From Carideicomes alvinocaridis (GTDB taxonomy: Bacteria; Pseudomonadota; Alphaproteobacteria; Rhodobacterales; Rhodobacteraceae), in contig SRJI02000029.1 in the NCBI GenBank assembly GCA_005473895.2, positions 1-54,276 on the forward strand: 54,276 nt of DNA. The letters are read 5' to 3'. Positions 32,923 to 42,752 of the stretch are shown one piece after another (the stretch's first letter is position 1; every line of letters begins with the position of its first letter). Below the pieces are notes generated by a model. That model did not search any database. It worked only from the letters and a program-made list of their open reading frames with translations, and had not been told where the DNA came from. The translations under genes were made by a program, and so were the position numbers.

Positions 32923-33726
32923 CTATGTTTTGAAGACATAGTTCCTATGCCATCCGAGAAACATTTGATGTTTAGCGTTCAATTTTATGGGCGTTTCAAA
33001 ACGGAGCTGCGCTTGCGCCAAGTTGCTTAAAAGCTTCGAGAATACCGGAACACCATTTTGGTCGAAGGTTACCAGGCCGCTGTCAAATGCTGCGTCCCAA
33101 AGGGCTGAAAGAAGTAGGCCATTATGGACATCAAGTCGCTCGCTGTCATTGTCGCAGTCTCGCCATGGCTTTATATGAGAGGCACGAAGAATGGGCTTGT
33201 CGGCAATCCCAGTCAGAGGGCATCGCCCCCGCCAGTATTCGATCAGACGCTCACGGAAGATGTTCTGGCCGACACGCTGGACCACAAGGCGCTCCGCCTC
33301 TGTCGTCGTCGGCAAGTTTTTTGTTCGGTGAAGAAATTCCTGAAGTGGTGCGTCAGGAAGACTTGCGGAAAGCTCGTAAATTCTTGGCATCACGCCATAA
33401 AGCTTTGCCAGCGAGGCAAACCGGAAACGTGCGAGGCCGGGTCCTGCTGCATTGGACACTTCAATCCCGATCTCTGCAATAACCCCGGCGTGATCCAGAG
33501 CGAGGAGCCAAGCGCCGCTAGTTTCCTGCGCAAGCCAGATCGATCCCTGAGCGGTCGTTGAACTGTACTGCTGCCAGCCATCGGTTTCCCCAAGGGGGCG
33601 CCGGAAGCCGTTTTGATAGCTGACTTTCTCGCATTCTTGGCGCGTAACGAAGGATTGTGGCGTCTCGATCATTGCGTATTGACCCTCACAGGTCGCGACC
33701 CAATAGCCGCTCTCGACCAGGCGCAC
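32923..33726 (-). CDS. HNH endonuclease, last gene of the defence cassette
   Basis: A 267-residue protein. Residues about 160-250 form an HNH_2-type nuclease domain: RCPLTGI, LRASHIKPWRDCDNDSERLDVHNGLLLSALWDAAFD; the catalytic His is in SHIKPW and the Asn in VHNGLLL. The N-terminal 150 residues are a separate domain without a clear family. The start is GTG 33726, overlapping the ATPase gene by 41 nt; ATG 33672 after GTGAGGG is an alternative. Coupling to the ATPase and methylase genes points to DNA cutting in host defence. Confidence 0.85.
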   Translation of the reverse strand: MRLVESGYWVATCEGQYAMIETPQSFVTRQECEKVSYQNGFRRPLGETDGWQQYSSTTAQGSIWLAQETSGAWLLALDHAGVIAEIGIEVSNAAGPGLARFRFASLAKLYGVMPRIYELSASLPDAPLQEFLHRTKNLPTTTEAERLVVQRVGQNIFRERLIEYWRGRCPLTGIADKPILRASHIKPWRDCDNDSERLDVHNGLLLSALWDAAFDSGLVTFDQNGVPVFSKLLSNLAQAQLRFETPIKLNAKHQMFLGWHRNYVFKT

Positions 33727-35662
33727 CGCGCAAAACCAGGCGCTGCCAAGGCCCTTTGTTGATATCTAGCGGCGGCCTTGTTGTCGTTGTAATTAGATAC
33801 TGAAAAGTACCACCAGCAAGCTCTTCCTCGAGTTCTCGCAATAGCCGAAAATGCTTATCATAGATCGTTTGTCCCAAATCGGCCTCGCGCGGACTGTCGT
33901 GGATCAGAAAGGCGGGGATCCGCGTGCGACCCTCAATGCTCAAACAGAGACAAGCCAGATCGAACGCGAGCACTTTTAAAGACTGAATGGCAGCTGTTCG
34001 CCTATCGCCCCCGGCTTCAACAGCAATCTCAAGACCTTTACCGGTCAGACGCACAAAGCCTTTGGCGTCGTCACCGAGCAGACGCCGAATGATCGCTGAA
34101 AACTTCAGGGATACAGCGCCGATAGCCTTTGCCTGCTTGTCCTCGAAGCCTCGAAGCTGTTCGCGGGTGCCCTGCAACGCGTCTTCCAGTTTTCTGATAG
34201 CAGCTTCGGCACGCGCGACCTCATCGACAATTTCTGCCGCTCGCTGAACATCCTCAACACCTCGAGTGGCAGTTCGCCAGCTTGTGTTTCGAGCGTCAGC
34301 AGCCTTTTCGAGGCGTTCCACCCGATCCTCTGCCTGTCGAGCCTTTTGGCTCGCTAGAGCAACTTCGGGCTTCAGGGCGCCAATTTCAGCGCTCATGCCC
34401 GCAATTTCGTTTTTCTGAGTATGGATTTCCTCGCGTTTCGCCTCCAGCCGCGCACGACACTGTGCTTGATCGGGTAGTTTGTGAGACAGCTTGCAGCCTT
34501 CCGCGAGCGCTGTGTCGATTGGTACCTCGCAGATGGGACAGACGAGACTAGCCGCGGACTGAGCGGCTGCGGAGAGTCCCGGAATTTCACTGCTCATCTG
34601 TGCGAGTAGTTTTTCTTCTAGAGGCAATCTCACGTCGAGTTCAGCAGCCCTCAGTTCAATATTGCGCAGTGTAGTGCGCGCATCTTGCAAATTGCGCCGG
34701 GCGTCGTCGAGTTCTGCATCACCCCCCGATGGGAGTCTTGTCACTGCGGCAAGTCTCTCCTTCGCGGCCGACTTCAAGGAGTCCAGGAGAAGCGGCATAT
34801 CAGGCAAGGATGTATCGCCAAGATCGAGGTCGCGAACGAGGCGTTCCACACGACGCGCTTGATCCCATTCGAGAAAGGATCGCTGCCGTTTAGCTTGATC
34901 AAGTTGAGTTGCCAGATCCTGCTCCCCGCGGCGTGCGGCCTGCTCTTCATCCGTGATTGCGTTCAAGAAAGCGCGCATCGCGAGTAATCGAGGTCCTTTG
35001 GCATCACCACTTGCCGGCTGCGGCGCATCCGATCCTGATGCCGATGAACGCCAATCCAGGACGTCGTCGAAACGGCATTCCTGATCGCGTGCCGCCCACG
35101 CGAGGGCGATCGGCCAAGCCCGCTGACCAGCTGAGAGCCTAGCCAACCGGGAGGTGCCATCGCCGAGGATCGCGGCTTCGATGGCGTCGATCAGCAGCTC
35201 TATGCCCGTAGCCGTTCCCTCCATCTTCGCAACGACGTCGAGGTTGCCGGCTTCAACAGCGAAGTGCTTGCGACCGATGCCGAGTGGCCTCGCTACCGCC
35301 CAGCACACTCCGTCAAGCATCACCTCAGCCCCGACGACGCCATTCAGAAAAGCGGTGGAAATGGCATCGCGCTGGACCTCGTCTGCGAAGCGGACTTCGC
35401 CAAGGCAATAGCGCAGCAAACGGCAGAACAGCGTCTTTCCGCTGCCATGGCCGATGGCCCGGCCACCCCCATCGGGATCGTCATCTCCGTCTGGCGACCA
35501 GATGATGTTGAGCCCTGGCCGTAACTCGATGTCCCGAATGACCTCGCCGCCCGGCTCCTTCCAGATCTTGAGCCGTCGTACCCAGAGCCTCGGCTCCGTC
35601 AGGCTTTTCGGAACTTCAACGCTTAGTGGCGGAACCGGGAAGAGATCATCCTGCTGCGGCAT
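33686..35662 (-). CDS. SMC/RecN-like ATPase with a CxxC hook
   Basis: A 658-residue protein. Walker A is GHGSGKT at residues 71-77 after an N-terminal strand pattern (LWVRRLKIWKEPGGEVIRDIEL). Two long coiled-coil arms (about 225-345 and 395-500) flank a CPICEVPI site near residue 372, like the zinc hook of Rad50. The C-terminal part has GKGLEIAVEAGGDRRTAAIQSLKVLAFDLACLCLSIEG and LIHDSPREAD, with the Asp of Walker B. It probably senses or tethers DNA and works with the HNH nuclease. It overlaps the methylase gene by 17 nt. Confidence 0.88.
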   Translation of the reverse strand: MPQQDDLFPVPPLSVEVPKSLTEPRLWVRRLKIWKEPGGEVIRDIELRPGLNIIWSPDGDDDPDGGGRAIGHGSGKTLFCRLLRYCLGEVRFADEVQRDAISTAFLNGVVGAEVMLDGVCWAVARPLGIGRKHFAVEAGNLDVVAKMEGTATGIELLIDAIEAAILGDGTSRLARLSAGQRAWPIALAWAARDQECRFDDVLDWRSSASGSDAPQPASGDAKGPRLLAMRAFLNAITDEEQAARRGEQDLATQLDQAKRQRSFLEWDQARRVERLVRDLDLGDTSLPDMPLLLDSLKSAAKERLAAVTRLPSGGDAELDDARRNLQDARTTLRNIELRAAELDVRLPLEEKLLAQMSSEIPGLSAAAQSAASLVCPICEVPIDTALAEGCKLSHKLPDQAQCRARLEAKREEIHTQKNEIAGMSAEIGALKPEVALASQKARQAEDRVERLEKAADARNTSWRTATRGVEDVQRAAEIVDEVARAEAAIRKLEDALQGTREQLRGFEDKQAKAIGAVSLKFSAIIRRLLGDDAKGFVRLTGKGLEIAVEAGGDRRTAAIQSLKVLAFDLACLCLSIEGRTRIPAFLIHDSPREADLGQTIYDKHFRLLRELEEELAGGTFQYLITTTTRPPLDINKGPWQRLVLRGAPGRERLLGRDL

Positions 35663-38600
35663 TTGCGATCCAGTCTCGGACTTCGGCAGGAGCAGCGTTC
35701 ACGGTTGCATCGATGTCCAGGTTTCGCAGCGCGTCGAGCACAAACCTTGCGCGCCCTTCTGGCCAGCCCGACGTGTCAAAAGCTTCCAGACCTGTGCCTG
35801 GAGTCCACGTTCTCGCCCCAATGTCTTCTAGCAGTCTACCGTTGCCTCGATGGTTGGTGATAGCGGCATTCCATCCCGGCGTGGTTCGGCCCGAGAAGCC
35901 GACGACATTTCCAGGGCGGGGCTCTGCCTCTTGGCCCACCAGCCGCCGCCATTGGGTTTGATCCTCAGGTGAAAGAATCGGCGTCAATAGGTGGGGCTCC
36001 AGCATGATCGCGGCGGTCAGACGAATCGTCCGGATCGGCGTCGGGCCGTCCAGCGACTTCAGAATTGCAGCGAGTGCGGCCGACGGATCATACTGTGGTG
36101 ACGGTACCGCGCGCGCCCATACGGCGTCCGGAAGTTGCTCAAGCGGCGGCAGCTGTATCGGCTGCTGCATGGTGCCATCAGCGGTCTCTGCCATGCCAAG
36201 GGCGGCAAACGTGCCATCCTGCTGCATCCGATCCCAGGCTTCCAGGACGAGGCGGCGGGTGCGGTATTCGCCGTGGTGGCGGATTTCCTTGTCCTTCAGG
36301 ACGCGGAAGGTTTCCGAAGGGTAGTCGGGGCCCTTCACGTCGGCGGGGTCGAGGATGTAGCGCAGCTCGTCGCGGGTCAGGCCGTAGGCGCGGGCATAGA
36401 AGGCGTCGAGATCGGCGCGCAGGTGGGCGCGGCGGTCCTCGTCCCAGGCGAAGGGCGGGCCGTCATGGCCCAGATCGCGGGCGAAGGGGGCGAGGCTGTG
36501 CGAAGTGTAGGTGAGTTCCAACACCTTCGGGGTGATGAAGGCGAGGCGCGGTTCGGTGTAGAAATCAGGGGGAAGAACTGGGAGCTGCGAAAAGTTGTGC
36601 TTTCGAATGTCCGTGCCGCCAATCTTGAACCCACAAGTATAGTCAAGGCAGATCGAATTAAGGTTAGCCAAAACTGCCGAGGTAATTTCCTTTTTGCCCT
36701 GTACACTTAGTACCGACGCTGTGTCGTCTGTTGCAACCATGGGCAGGATCGCCGCAATCATCGTTCTAGAGTCAGTTGCACGCGCAATCCGCCTTATCGA
36801 GAGATGATATTTTGGATTCAGAAACTTCTTGGCTATTCTCTGCTCATAGTATTCCCGATCAACATACTTATCTGATGCGTCCACGTTTCCGCTCTGAATG
36901 TCCTCATTCGAGTGCATGCCGAGGATTGGGTCTACGGAGTATTGATTGAAGAAGGTCCCACGGAATACCGCAATCGTGTCAGTGGATGCCGGGGTGTTCT
37001 GAAATTGTTCCAAGTCGTCTGAATTTGACGAAGTAAACACATTCTGATTTAGGATAAGCCAATCCTCGGTACGCGGGATCTTTGCGACCAAACCAAACAT
37101 CTTCGCTGCTAGCTCGGCGTCTGCACGAGCCCGAAAAATTGGTGCGTTCTTGGTTATCGGGTTGATGGCGCTGATCTGCTCAGGCGAAAGTGTGAAATTT
37201 CTTTCGATATCATTAATTTGGCTTGGGTCAGACAGGAAGAACGAGAAGGCTGCTTCATCTTCCTCAGCGCCAATAGTAAGTAGGCAAAATTTATAGCTGC
37301 GGTGAACTGACGTAAAGATGCCGTTTTTGTTCTCGAAATCGATAAGCTTTGAAAGGCGACGACCCTCGACAAGCGAAGCAAAGAAGGGAGCGGTAGTTGC
37401 ATCCGTTGCTATGCCAGTAGGAACGATCACTCCAGCTCGGCGCCTTGCGAGCCCTGCGAACAGCTCAGAGAACAAGGAATAGGTATTAATCTTTCCTCGC
37501 GCGGAGAGTTCAAATCGACCACTCTCCCGAGCAAATTCATTTGACGCGTCAAAGTTACGTTTGTCCGCGATGTATTCGGCGTGCGCGATGGAATTACTCG
37601 CTTGAAGTTCGGAAATCGCGTGTTTTCGTGCGGCACCCGAAAGTGCACCAATCTCCGGTATGCGCGTGGAGAAATACTCTTCCTCTGAAAGTTGCACCAC
37701 GTCCCACGGCGGGTTGCCCAGCACCACGTCGAAGCCGCCGCGTTGCATCACATCGGGAAATTCTAGCGGCCAATGGAACGCCCGTGCTCCGCGGGCGGCC
37801 TTGGGCGCCTCGACCATCGCCTGGCGCATCTTGCCCTGATTGAGGGCCATCCACAGCTCCTCGGTCGTCGGCACTGTGCGGGCGGATGCCCCCGCCGGTG
37901 CGCCGCCGACCTTGGGCAGCAGGAAGGCCGCCACATAGAGGTCCGCCGCCGCCTTGGCGCGGACAAAGGTCTGCCCCTTGCGCAGGTCCTTGAACCGCTT
38001 GGCCTTGGCCCCGATCTGCTCGACCGTATCCTCGGGCAGGTCGCGGAAGCCCGAGAAATCCAGCGCCATGGGCTTGGTCTCGGGCATCGACCATCCGGAA
38101 GAGCCGAAGAGATCAAGGCCACCTTGGCCCTTTGTCGCATCCTGATTGGCCTTCTTATAATATTTGGCCGTGTCCTTGTCGTCGCCGGTCAGCGGCTTGT
38201 AGGCGGCATCGGGGATGCCGTTCTGCAGCTCCTGCAGGTCGAACACCCCCAGCAGCGCATCGCCGCAGCGGATCTGGGCGTCGAAGAAGCCAAGGGGAAG
38301 GCCGGGGTCCACCGTCTCGATCCACAGCGCGACTTTGGTCAGCTCTACCGCCATCGGATTGCGGTCCACCCCGTGGATGCAGCAGCGCGCGACATCGCGC
38401 AGGGCATGGCGGAAGTCGGCGAGCGAGGGCGTGCCCTCTGCCCGGATGCGCGCGAGCCGCGTGGCGACGCGGCGGGCGGCGGCCAGCAGGAAGTGGCCCG
38501 AGCCGCAGGCGGGGTCGATGACCGAGAGCTTCAGCAGGGCCTTGGCGGGATCATCCGCCTCGGCCTCGGTCTTGTCGAGCACGGGGTCAAGCGCGGTGTC

Positions 38601-39977
38601 TAGCAGCGCCTGAACAAGGCTGTCGGGTGTGTAGTAGGAGCCGGTGGTCTTGCGCTGGTTGCCCTTTTGCTCGGCCGCCTCGGAGGCGAAAACGAGCGTC
38701 TTGCCGTCATCGCCCAGCTGCGGCTGCAGTTCGAGGAGGGATTCGTAGACCGAGCCCAGTTCCTCGGTCTCCATCGCGCGCCAGTTGACCGGGACCATGC
38801 CGGTCTTGTCGGCGAGCCAGGAGAGGCGATAGAGCGCCTCCATGAAGGCGCGGTTGCGCAGGCGCGCGGTCTCGAGGTGGGGCAGCCTGTCCTCGGCAAA
38901 GAGGCCGTCGAGGGCGGGCAGCGCAAGGGCGGGTTGGCCATGCGTGAGGGCGCGGAAGACGATCTTCACCCCTTCGTAGCGGTCATGGTGCTTGTCCCAA
39001 GTGGCGGCGCGGTAGCATTGCTTGCGCAGCGACTGGAGCGAATAGCCATGGGCGTAGAGGGCGCGGGCCTCGGGTTTGGCCTTTTCGGGGTGAAGGAGGT
39101 TCCGGTCCTCGGCCACCATGAGGAAGATCAGGCGGTAGACGAGACGCAGGAGTTCGTTGAACCATTCGGTCAGGTTCACTTCGCCGGACTGGAGTTTCGC
39201 TGCGAGGTCGGGATTGGCTTCGAGGAAGCCCGAGCCGAGCAGTTTGAGGGCCAGCTGGACCTGACCGGCCAATCGATCTCGCGCGGCTTCGCCTTCCTTG
39301 GAGCCAGCATCGCGCCAGCGTTCGAGGGGGCAATCGGTGGCGGGGGTGTCTGCCGCGCCGAAGCGGGTGCGGTGGATCAGCAGCCAGAGGACAGCGAAGG
39401 ACGCGATGTCCTCGTTGGTGAACATCTGCGCCAGATCGGCCTCGATATAGGCCGGACGGGTCAGCGAGGCATTGTCGCGCATCAGGCGCAGCTGCATCCC
39501 GTTGGTCACGATGCCCCAAAGCGCCTCGTCCCGATCATTCAGGTGGTCCTGAAGGGCGAAGGCCGGGGAGCGAGACCTGTCCGTCGAGAGCGTCGGGCTG
39601 CGACGGTCAAGCAGTTCGGACGGAGGGACGACCACAACGGGCACACGGTCGGACGCGATCAGAGCGATCGGTGCCGCTGCCGCCGCGAGGTCGGTGTAAC
39701 CGAAGGTTTCCTTGAAGAAGTCCGCGATGAAACGCGAGGTGGCGGCGGCCGACGGGTGCTCGATCTTCGCAAAGGCGTCGAAATGCGATTGGCCTACGCG
39801 GAAAGCGGTGGCGATTTCCTCGCGGATCTGCAGACCTTTGCGAACCCCGTATTCCTCGGGGGATTGCTCGGGTGCCTGGCGCTGATCGATCTTGGCGATC
39901 ATCGCGGGTGCGATCAGGTTGCCTTCGAGGCTTAGCGACGGCCACGCGGACATATCGGTAATTGGTTTGCGGGCCAT
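35646..39977 (-). CDS. Large N6-adenine DNA methyltransferase (DISARM/BREX-type or type IIG-like)
   Basis: A 1443-residue protein. Motif I is DPACGSGHFLLAA (about residues 485-497) and motif IV is NPPWDVV (about 755). The N-terminal 450 residues precede the catalytic core as in Eco57I-like or DrmMI/PglX-like enzymes. The region from about 766 to 1129, which should hold the target-recognition part, is coded by DNA of visibly lower GC than both flanks. A C-terminal region of 300 residues follows. It most likely marks host DNA, or nicks and methylates in one chain; a nuclease motif could not be identified by eye. It starts 2 nt after the SNF2 helicase stop. Confidence 0.9.
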   Translation of the reverse strand: MARKPITDMSAWPSLSLEGNLIAPAMIAKIDQRQAPEQSPEEYGVRKGLQIREEIATAFRVGQSHFDAFAKIEHPSAAATSRFIADFFKETFGYTDLAAAAAPIALIASDRVPVVVVPPSELLDRRSPTLSTDRSRSPAFALQDHLNDRDEALWGIVTNGMQLRLMRDNASLTRPAYIEADLAQMFTNEDIASFAVLWLLIHRTRFGAADTPATDCPLERWRDAGSKEGEAARDRLAGQVQLALKLLGSGFLEANPDLAAKLQSGEVNLTEWFNELLRLVYRLIFLMVAEDRNLLHPEKAKPEARALYAHGYSLQSLRKQCYRAATWDKHHDRYEGVKIVFRALTHGQPALALPALDGLFAEDRLPHLETARLRNRAFMEALYRLSWLADKTGMVPVNWRAMETEELGSVYESLLELQPQLGDDGKTLVFASEAAEQKGNQRKTTGSYYTPDSLVQALLDTALDPVLDKTEAEADDPAKALLKLSVIDPACGSGHFLLAAARRVATRLARIRAEGTPSLADFRHALRDVARCCIHGVDRNPMAVELTKVALWIETVDPGLPLGFFDAQIRCGDALLGVFDLQELQNGIPDAAYKPLTGDDKDTAKYYKKANQDATKGQGGLDLFGSSGWSMPETKPMALDFSGFRDLPEDTVEQIGAKAKRFKDLRKGQTFVRAKAAADLYVAAFLLPKVGGAPAGASARTVPTTEELWMALNQGKMRQAMVEAPKAARGARAFHWPLEFPDVMQRGGFDVVLGNPPWDVVQLSEEEYFSTRIPEIGALSGAARKHAISELQASNSIAHAEYIADKRNFDASNEFARESGRFELSARGKINTYSLFSELFAGLARRRAGVIVPTGIATDATTAPFFASLVEGRRLSKLIDFENKNGIFTSVHRSYKFCLLTIGAEEDEAAFSFFLSDPSQINDIERNFTLSPEQISAINPITKNAPIFRARADAELAAKMFGLVAKIPRTEDWLILNQNVFTSSNSDDLEQFQNTPASTDTIAVFRGTFFNQYSVDPILGMHSNEDIQSGNVDASDKYVDREYYEQRIAKKFLNPKYHLSIRRIARATDSRTMIAAILPMVATDDTASVLSVQGKKEITSAVLANLNSICLDYTCGFKIGGTDIRKHNFSQLPVLPPDFYTEPRLAFITPKVLELTYTSHSLAPFARDLGHDGPPFAWDEDRRAHLRADLDAFYARAYGLTRDELRYILDPADVKGPDYPSETFRVLKDKEIRHHGEYRTRRLVLEAWDRMQQDGTFAALGMAETADGTMQQPIQLPPLEQLPDAVWARAVPSPQYDPSAALAAILKSLDGPTPIRTIRLTAAIMLEPHLLTPILSPEDQTQWRRLVGQEAEPRPGNVVGFSGRTTPGWNAAITNHRGNGRLLEDIGARTWTPGTGLEAFDTSGWPEGRARFVLDALRNLDIDATVNAAPAEVRDWIANAAAG

Positions 39978-39979
39978 GA

Positions 39980-42751
39980 TTACACCTCCCCCGGAACAAG
40001 AACGAAGAGGCCGATGACGTCTGGGGGAATGATCGGCTCGACACTGACACGCGACGCGGAACCGGCGGCAGCACGAAGACGGGCGTGGTCTTCAACCAGC
40101 TCCGCAGCACGCTTTTTCACGAAATCGGCAATCGGGCCGCCCAGCAGGTCAGGAAGGGCCGCCTTCGCCGTATTGATCATCCGGTCGCGGGCGACAGGCG
40201 CAAGATCAGCAGTCGCGGGAGAGGCAAGCAGCGCGCGCGCCTCGCTGCCAGAGGCGATCACCGTATTGCTGTCGAGGGCAACGAGCGCGGCTTCCTCTGC
40301 CAGCAGAAGGCGCTCGCGCCGTGCATGAACCGTGAGCTTGTAGCGAATACGCAAGAGCGCGACACGCGTCATCTGAGTGACGGCGGCGCTCGGCCAGGCC
40401 CCGACACGACCGATGCCGAGATCCGGCAGCGCTTCGGTGTCAAGCGAGGCTTCAAGCAGGCTTTCTGCCAGGGAGGATGTCAGCGGATGGGTTCTGGTCA
40501 GAAGCGAAGCGCCTGAGGGCACCGGTTCCTGCGTGGCCAGTTTCAGAGAGCCCTTCAGCCCACGCTGCTCCAGCTTTTCCTTGAGGCTGTCCTGCAGGGC
40601 GTGCACATGGGCGAACTGCAGCGACTTCTTCTTCTCGAGGGGAACCCCGAACCGAGACATCGCGCGCTCGAGGAATTCGAGCGTTTCCGCTGGCGATCCA
40701 AGCAGTGACTTCACCTTGTCCCATTCAGGAGCGACTTCACTCGGCTTCATGGCGTTTTGTGCAAACCGGGCGCGTGACCGTTTTTCGTTCTCGCTTGCAT
40801 CGCGCCAGCGGGTCTCCATCACCTGGATCCCGTCGCCGATTTGCAGGTCCAGCGTCAGCTGCTTGTGGCCGCCACCGCCACGGCGGAGCATCATTGCAGC
40901 CATCAGCGCATCGGTGACCGGTCCCCGTTCGTCGGGGAGTGGCACAGTCACGCCCGTCGCCTTACGGATTTCCTCGGCTTTGCGAAGAATGACATCCAAG
41001 ACGGCACCGTCGATGGCGCTGTCGGGCGAAAACATCATGATCGAGCGAACGAGTTCGGCGGGTTGCCCGAAACGATCCACGCGACCTTCGCGCTGTTGAT
41101 GGCGCGTCGGGTTCCAGGAAAGATCGTAGTGGATCACGGTGTCGAACAGCTGTTGAAGGTTGATCCCCTCCGACAGGCAGTCCGTAGCGACAAGGATGCG
41201 CTGATCTGTGGCGGCACTTTCTTCCGCCGCCATTTCCGCCACGCGATCCCGACGTTCGTCCGGCGTCAGTTCACCCGTCACGGCCTGCACATTCAACTTG
41301 GGGAAGGCTTTACGAAGCCCTTCCTTCACATGTTCGGCCGTGGCGAGGTAGCGGCAGAAGACGACGGGGTTAGCGCCGTCTTTGATCAAGGGTTTGAGGG
41401 CCTTGATGAGGGCGTTCAGTTTGGGATCTTCGGCCGTCAGAAGTTCGCTGGCCTTGTCGAGCAGCCCTTGGAGAGCGGGATCATTTGAGAAGACGGTGTT
41501 TGGCTCGATGTCCACGGCGTCTTCATCATCGCCATCTTCGTCGTAAATCTGCGGCTCGAGGCGGTCGTCTTCATTGGAAGCCCGGTTTCGCAACGCGCTC
41601 ATTGCGGCTGCGGGTGACGATCCGACACAGCGCATCAGCGCCAGAGTGCCCCAGAAGGCAAGACGGCGATCCTTCTGCGCGTTTCCGGCCCGAGACACGA
41701 CCGAGAAGCAGTAATCAAGCACGGCTTCTTGGAAGGCCCGATGCTCGTCGTTCAGGCGATACGAGTATTCGGTTGTCTCGTGCTTGGGGAACGAGCGGTT
41801 CTCATCCCAGTCGCCCTCGACCAGGTCGACGCGCCGCCGCTGAACAAAGTGCCTGACAAGGCGCTCGCGGTACTTCTGGTTGTCGAAGTTGACGGTCCCG
41901 AATTCCGTGTCGATCAGCGACAGCAGCCGAGCGAACGCATCTTCGTCCCCAGAGTGTGGCGTGGCTGTCAGCAGGATCAACCGACGCTCAGGATCGCGTG
42001 CAAGGCCTTGGAGCAGGTCGAAACGCTGCTGCTTTCCCTTGTGCGTCCCGACGCAGGCGTGTGCTTCATCGACGATAACGAAATCCGGACAGGCCCTGGC
42101 GAACCCATCCCGACGTTTCTCGGCTTTGATGTAGTCAAGGCTGACCACCGTGAAGGGGTAGGCATCGAAAAGGGTTTGCGCCAATGGGAGGTTGCGCTCC
42201 AGACGTGCCGCAGTCCCGGAGGTGACGGCAAGGGCATCGATCCCGAAGCGATCCTTCAGTTCTGTGATCCACTGGTCCACGAGGTGCGGAGGACATAGAA
42301 CCGAAAACGCATCGACCTCTCCGCGATCCATCAGTTCGCGCAGGATCAGACCCGCTTCGATGGTCTTGCCGATGCCAACGTCGTCGGCAATCAGCAGACG
42401 CGGGACCTGAAGCCGAAGGGCCATGAGAAGCGGGACCAGCTGGTACGTCCGAGGCTCAAAAGCAAGCTGTGCGGCGGATCGGAACGGGCCTGCTCCCCGG
42501 CGGAGGGTCAGCCGCAACGCGTCGGCAAGAAGGGCAGCCTTGGACTGCACTGTCGTGCGCGCATCGTCAGGCAAGTCGAAACGAGCGGCTTCTACCGGTG
42601 AAAGCTCGAGATCCGGAGCAAGAACCACGATGTCGTTTTCATTGCCCGAGAGCGGGCGCAGTGCAAGCAGGCCCTCACCGGGTGTCGGCAAGGCAACCCA
42701 TTCACGGCCGCGCGCTCTGACAACATCTCCGGGAGTAAAATTCACAGTCAT
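39980..42751 (-). CDS. SNF2-family helicase (DrmD-like)
   Basis: A 923-residue DNA-dependent ATPase starting at ATG 42751, one base after the upstream stop and behind a GAAGG site. Walker A is ADDVGIGKT at about 123-131, the DEAH box is in FVIVDEAHACVG, and motif VI is QREGRVDRFGQ. The first 60 residues form a small beta domain (PGDVVRARGREWVALP). Size and motif set match DrmD of class 1 DISARM and the RapA/HepA group. As remodeller it may strip proteins or move along foreign DNA. Confidence 0.9.
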   Translation of the reverse strand: MTVNFTPGDVVRARGREWVALPTPGEGLLALRPLSGNENDIVVLAPDLELSPVEAARFDLPDDARTTVQSKAALLADALRLTLRRGAGPFRSAAQLAFEPRTYQLVPLLMALRLQVPRLLIADDVGIGKTIEAGLILRELMDRGEVDAFSVLCPPHLVDQWITELKDRFGIDALAVTSGTAARLERNLPLAQTLFDAYPFTVVSLDYIKAEKRRDGFARACPDFVIVDEAHACVGTHKGKQQRFDLLQGLARDPERRLILLTATPHSGDEDAFARLLSLIDTEFGTVNFDNQKYRERLVRHFVQRRRVDLVEGDWDENRSFPKHETTEYSYRLNDEHRAFQEAVLDYCFSVVSRAGNAQKDRRLAFWGTLALMRCVGSSPAAAMSALRNRASNEDDRLEPQIYDEDGDDEDAVDIEPNTVFSNDPALQGLLDKASELLTAEDPKLNALIKALKPLIKDGANPVVFCRYLATAEHVKEGLRKAFPKLNVQAVTGELTPDERRDRVAEMAAEESAATDQRILVATDCLSEGINLQQLFDTVIHYDLSWNPTRHQQREGRVDRFGQPAELVRSIMMFSPDSAIDGAVLDVILRKAEEIRKATGVTVPLPDERGPVTDALMAAMMLRRGGGGHKQLTLDLQIGDGIQVMETRWRDASENEKRSRARFAQNAMKPSEVAPEWDKVKSLLGSPAETLEFLERAMSRFGVPLEKKKSLQFAHVHALQDSLKEKLEQRGLKGSLKLATQEPVPSGASLLTRTHPLTSSLAESLLEASLDTEALPDLGIGRVGAWPSAAVTQMTRVALLRIRYKLTVHARRERLLLAEEAALVALDSNTVIASGSEARALLASPATADLAPVARDRMINTAKAALPDLLGGPIADFVKKRAAELVEDHARLRAAAGSASRVSVEPIIPPDVIGLFVLVPGEV

Positions 42752-42752
42752 A

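Noticed and set aside
38667-39935. 422-residue plus-strand frame inside the methylase gene
   Set aside because: It is the antisense of the conserved N-terminal half of the methylase, with no motifs of its own.
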